Source of the DNA: Verrucomicrobiota bacterium
GTDB lineage: Bacteria > Verrucomicrobiota > Verrucomicrobiia > Verrucomicrobiales > Akkermansiaceae
Direction of reading: 5' to 3'
Assembly (NCBI GenBank): GCA_026397725.1
Contig: JAPLUI010000089.1
Coordinates: 1 to 35,883, forward strand
DNA length: 35,883 nucleotides
The position numbers were made by a program, and so were the translations under genes. Under the pieces are notes generated by a model. The model searched no databases and had not been told where the DNA came from. It saw only the letters and a list, made by a program, of their open reading frames with translations. This document shows positions 32,871 to 35,883 of this stretch, in pieces (the stretch's first letter is position 1; every line of letters starts with the position of its first letter).

Positions 32871-33994
32871 ACCGGCGGTCCTGGCGGCGGCTGCGGGCGC
32901 TTTGTTGGAAGGAGACGCTGCAGATTTTCCGCGACCCCAGCAGCATTCTGATCGCGTTCTTCATGCCCATGCTCATGTTGTTCATCTTCGGCTATGGCAT
33001 CAACCTGGATTTTTCCAAACTGCGCATCGGGCTGCGGCTGGAAGATGGCGGCGCCGAGGCGTCGGCGTTCGCCGCGGCCCTGCGCGGCTCGCCGTGGCTT
33101 GAGGTCCGGGCCTATGACTCGCGTGCGGCGCTGGAACGCGCGCTGGTGGACTCGCAAATCCGCGGCTACGTCATCATCCAACAGGATTTCTCGCGCAAGC
33201 TGCAACAAGCGGGTGTCACCGCGCCGGTGCAGTTGGTGGCCGACGGCAGCGAACCTAACATCGCCCAGTTCGTGCGGGCCACGGTCAGCGGCGTGTGGCA
33301 GACGTGGCAGATGCAGCGTGCCGGGGACTGCGGCGAGGAGCTGCGGCGCGAGATCGTGTTAGAGCCGCGGATGTGGTTCAACCCGTCGGCCGAGAGCCGC
33401 AATTTCATCATTCCCGGGTCGATCACGGTGATCATGACGGTGATTGGGGCCTTGCTCACCTCGCTGGTGGTGGCACGGGAATGGGAGCGTGGCACGATGG
33501 AGGCGCTGCTGGCCTCACCGGTGACGCGCACGGAACTTCTGCTCAGCAAGATCCTGCCGTATTACGGGCTCGGCATGATTTCACTGTTGCTTTGCGTGGG
33601 CGTGGCGCACTGGGTGCTGCACGTGCCCTTCCGCGGGACGATCACCGCGCTGTGGGTCGTTGGCTCGTTGTTCCTGCTGAGTGTGTTAGGCATCGGGCTG
33701 GCGATTTCCACGGGCATGCGCAACCAATTCAACGCCGCGCAAGCCGCATTGAACGCGGCGTTTCTGCCGGCGGTGATGCTATCGGGCTTCATTTATGAGA
33801 TTTCGAGCATGCCGCTGGTGCTGCGCGGCGTGACGCATATCATTCCGGCGCGGTATTTCGTCTCGTCGATGCAAACAATCTTCCAGGCCGGAACGCAGTG
33901 GCAACTCCTGCTGCCGGACATATTGATGTTAGGCTGCACCACCGTCGTCTTCATCGGCCTGACCGCAAAGCTCACGAAAAGGAGGATGGAATGA
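32867..33994 (+). CDS. ABC-2 type permease (YbhS-like)
   Basis: This 375-residue membrane protein starts at GTG 32867, overlapping the upstream stop. A first membrane helix (PSSILIAFFMPMLMLFIFGY) is followed by a large extracytoplasmic domain (residues about 45-180). Then come five more helices, starting in FIIPGSITVIMTVIGALLTS and including the VAREWERGTMEALLASPVTR coupling segment, characteristic of ABC-2 permeases. It pairs with the following permease as a heterodimeric channel, as YbhS does with YbhR. Confidence 0.9.
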   Translation: MNRRSWRRLRALCWKETLQIFRDPSSILIAFFMPMLMLFIFGYGINLDFSKLRIGLRLEDGGAEASAFAAALRGSPWLEVRAYDSRAALERALVDSQIRGYVIIQQDFSRKLQQAGVTAPVQLVADGSEPNIAQFVRATVSGVWQTWQMQRAGDCGEELRREIVLEPRMWFNPSAESRNFIIPGSITVIMTVIGALLTSLVVAREWERGTMEALLASPVTRTELLLSKILPYYGLGMISLLLCVGVAHWVLHVPFRGTITALWVVGSLFLLSVLGIGLAISTGMRNQFNAAQAALNAAFLPAVMLSGFIYEISSMPLVLRGVTHIIPARYFVSSMQTIFQAGTQWQLLLPDILMLGCTTVVFIGLTAKLTKRRME

Positions 33995-35103
33995 ATGTTT
34001 TGAGTCGTCTTGATGCGCTGGTGCGCAAGGAATTCCAGTCGCTGCTCAGCACCAAGAGCGGGCGGCTGTTGCTGATTGTGCCGGTGATCATCCAGACGGC
34101 GTTGTTTCCGTTTGCAGCGACGCTGGAGGTGAAGAACGCGTCCTTGGCGGTATGCAACGAGGACCGCGGCCGGGCCTCGGTGGAGATGATGCAACGCTTT
34201 GCGGCGTCCGGCGCGTTCACCCGCATTATCCCGGTGTGGAGCGCGGCGCAGTTGGGCGAGGCCATTGACACCCGCGAGGCCATGCTCGCGGTCCACATTC
34301 CGGCGGACTTCTCGCGGAAGATCGCCGCCGGCGAAACCTCGCCGGTCCAAGTGATCCTCGACGGCCGCCGCTCAAACAGCTCGCAGATTGCCTTGAGCTA
34401 TCTGCAATCCGTGCTGGATGTTTACCTCAAGGATCGCGCCGGTGCTGCCGGGCGGGTGCTTCCCTCCGAGATAGTCGCGCGCAACGGGTTTGTCCCGAAC
34501 TTGGAATACACCTATTTCATCCTGCCGAGTTTGGTCGCCATCATCACCACCATCGGCTCGCTCATTGTCACCGCGCTGTCGGTCGCGCGGGAGCGGGAGC
34601 AGGGGACTTTCGAGCAGTTGCTGGTGTCGCCGCTGTCGCCTGAGATGATCATGCTCGGCAAGGCGGTGCCCGCGGTGGCGGTGGGCTTTTTCCAGGCGAC
34701 GTTGATTCTGATTGCGGCGGTGTGCATCTATGACGTGCCATTCCGCGGTAACCTGGCCTTGCTGTATGGGGCGATGTTCTTCTATGCGTTGGCCTTGGTG
34801 GGGGTGGGCTTGTTCATATCATCCATCAGCAAGACCCAGCAGCAGGCGTTTCTCGGCGCCTTTGTCTTCATGGTGCCGGCGATCCTTCTATCAGGCTACA
34901 CCGCGCCGGTGGAAAACATGCCGCTCTGGCTCCAGCATCTGACCTGGGTCAATCCGGTGCGCCATTTCGTGGAAGTCGTCAAAGGGGTGTTTCTCAAGGA
35001 CGCTTCGTTTGGCAGGGTACTCGGGCTGGTGCTGCCACTGGTGGTCATCAGCAGCGCCACCCTTTCGCTCGCCGCGTTGATGTTCCGCCGCAAGACGGCC
35101 TGA
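33991..35103 (+). CDS. ABC-2 type permease (YbhR-like)
   Basis: This 370-residue protein starts at ATG 33991, which overlaps the stop of its partner (ATGA) and follows a clear AGGAGG ribosome-binding site inside the end of that gene. It has the same architecture: an N-terminal helix, a large extracytoplasmic domain (about 45-180) and six-helix layout with SVAREREQGTFEQLLVSPLS as the cytoplasmic coupling loop. It is the last gene of the five-gene operon. A weak hairpin (TGAGCC/GGCTCA, 35101-35120) overlaps its stop but lacks a T-run. Confidence 0.9.
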   Translation: MNVLSRLDALVRKEFQSLLSTKSGRLLLIVPVIIQTALFPFAATLEVKNASLAVCNEDRGRASVEMMQRFAASGAFTRIIPVWSAAQLGEAIDTREAMLAVHIPADFSRKIAAGETSPVQVILDGRRSNSSQIALSYLQSVLDVYLKDRAGAAGRVLPSEIVARNGFVPNLEYTYFILPSLVAIITTIGSLIVTALSVAREREQGTFEQLLVSPLSPEMIMLGKAVPAVAVGFFQATLILIAAVCIYDVPFRGNLALLYGAMFFYALALVGVGLFISSISKTQQQAFLGAFVFMVPAILLSGYTAPVENMPLWLQHLTWVNPVRHFVEVVKGVFLKDASFGRVLGLVLPLVVISSATLSLAALMFRRKTA

Positions 35104-35541
35104 GCCCCCCACACGGCTCACCTGCTCACAGGTTCGTGGCATGGACTGCCCAAGGTTGATCGCAACCGGATGCTGTGGTAGCATTTCGGGTGGCAGCAGT
35201 GCCGATGCGGTGTCATGTCTTGCCCTTACTTGATCATTGAATGTTGGAAGTTGAATGTTGAATGTTGAGATCTTCGGCTTGAAGCATGGTGTAGCCGCAA
35301 CTCTCCCGGTTGAGCCACACCGCTGTGGCAGGTAACAGGAACTGGCACCCACATCTGCCGCCAGTGACCAACCCTGGCCTAACATCTCCGACCGGATGCC
35401 GCTCCCGGCACCCCCGGAAGGTGCCCAGTCATTTGCCGGGATGCCTTGCCAATTCCTTGTCAATTCAAGGTCCAGCTCAGCAAATGTAAAATTTTCAAAC
35501 TTTTCCAATGCGCTGTTCTTTTGAACGGCTATCTTGTCGCC
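35104..35541. other. Gene-free region after the ABC exporter operon
   Basis: No real coding frame is visible. The only notable content is the short TTGAATGT repeat at 35237-35268. A promoter for the next, interrupted, frame should be near 35460-35540, where the sequence becomes AT-rich (CAAATGTAAAATTTTC). Confidence 0.5.
35237..35268. repeat. Short degenerate TTGAATG tandem repeat
   Basis: TTGAATGTTG, then AAGTTGAATG and TTGAATGTTGAG form three near-copies of a 7-9 base unit. The unit resembles the arms of the inverted-repeat element at 35688-35793, but no opposite arm is found nearby. Confidence 0.55.
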
Positions 35542-35867
35542 ATGTCCCCGCCACCGCCTCCCTCACCGGCCGCTTCCGCCGCGACTCCAGCACGGCTGAA
35601 TTTCCTCCACCGCCTCGAATCCCTCGCCATACGCGACTACTACGTTCGCTGGGCCGAGGCCTGGAGCAACCCGCCAAATGGATTGATGATTGATGAGTGA
35701 TGATTGTTGAATTTTGATTTCAGAAGTGACTGAAAGGCGAATTCTTCATCTTCCATTCAAACCTCAAAAATCAACACTCAGCACTCAGCAATCTCCTTCC
35801 AACCGCCGACACCACGTCCGCCTACTTCGACGCCCTCGGCCGCTCCACCCACCTTGCCGACTGGTAG
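35542..35867 (+). pseudogene. Unidentified gene interrupted by an inverted-repeat element
   Basis: The ATG at 35542 opens a frame with LNFLHRLESLAIRDYYVRWA and EAWSNPP, then enters an AT-rich inverted-repeat element. After the element, a different frame continues plausibly as PTADTTSAYFDALGRSTHLA, then DW and a TAG stop at 35865, with FRQAV beyond it. Joining the two parts gives a smooth protein (SNPP-TADTT), so the gene seems to have been split by the element and has perhaps also acquired a nonsense codon. I do not recognise the protein. The window ends 16 bases later. Confidence 0.5.
35688..35793. mobile_element. MITE-like element with 30-bp terminal inverted repeats
   Basis: Left arm 35688-35717 and right arm 35764-35793 match as inverted repeats in 26 of 30 positions; the left begins GATTGATGAGTGATGATTG. 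The 46-base centre has no coding capacity. The element is strongly AT-rich compared with the coding sequence on both sides, which appears continuous once it is removed. Short similar bases (AACCCGCC left, AACCGCCG right) might be a target duplication. No transposase is seen. Confidence 0.55.
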
Positions 35868-35883
35868 TTCAGGCAGGCCGTTG

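Noticed and set aside
35101..35120. Intrinsic terminator after the last permease gene
   Set aside because: A six-base stem overlaps the stop codon but no T-run follows, so it is too weak to list as a terminator.

Overview
The window looks like a piece of a GC-rich Verrucomicrobiota (PVC group) chromosome, probably from an anaerobic or sediment-type organism. This rests on secreted sulfatase and sialidase genes, decayed rhamnosidase, arabinofuranosidase and FGE genes, a PEP-CTERM remnant, an SHD1-type N-terminus and many intergenic hairpin repeats. It is inference from gene content, since the window has no rRNA or tRNA gene.

Layout. (1) 1-3.4 kb is a gene graveyard around one intact secreted sialidase-like gene: an epimerase remnant, a possible HNH remnant, 41-bp repeats, a broken formylglycine-generating enzyme, a broken GH78 rhamnosidase joined to a GH127 scrap, and a 12-bp tandem repeat. 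(2) 3.4-11.15 kb, minus strand, is a tight 12-gene run that starts with an ArsR-type regulator and ends with hgcA and hgcB, the mercury-methylation pair. In transcription order it reads arsR, small CQKC thioredoxin, internally deleted dihydrolipoamide dehydrogenase, GcvH-like lipoyl carrier, two DGC-domain proteins, OsmC, a P5C-reductase-like protein, a thioredoxin/NosL-like Cys-rich membrane-anchored protein, CcdA, HgcA, HgcB. An FmdB-like Cys-tailed protein lies just upstream. (3) 12-14.8 kb, minus strand, holds uxaC and trpB. (4) 14.9-22.7 kb, plus strand, is a Type III-like restriction-modification operon in which a SMC/OLD-like ATPase, a TOPRIM-type (DUF3226-like) protein and a small zinc-ribbon protein sit between mod and res. 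rsmH follows directly. (5) 23.8-24.9 kb is a second graveyard (PEP-CTERM tail, sulfatase N-terminus, aquaporin tail). (6) 24.9-27.8 kb carries a secreted sulfatase and a divergent secreted C39-peptidase-like protein. (7) 28-29.4 kb, minus strand, is an ECF-sigma-like protein fused to a GAF domain. (8) 29.5-35.1 kb, plus strand, is a tetR-hlyD-ABC-permease-permease operon laid out like E. coli cecR-ybhGFSR. (9) The right end is a reading frame interrupted by a small inverted-repeat element.

How the genes work together. In the hgc operon, HgcA (corrinoid methyl carrier) and HgcB (ferredoxin) are the methylation core. CcdA plus the anchored thioredoxin/NosL-like protein form a plausible thiol-redox relay across the membrane, the ArsR protein a plausible metal-responsive switch, and the lipoyl carrier and DGC proteins an unexplained accessory set. 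In the defence operon, Mod and Res are a restriction pair. The embedded ATPase/TOPRIM pair resembles two-gene OLD/PARIS-type abortive systems and could guard the restriction system. Across the window a short motif, GTTAG/CTAAC, recurs about 60 times and draws in otherwise rare TTA and CTA codons.
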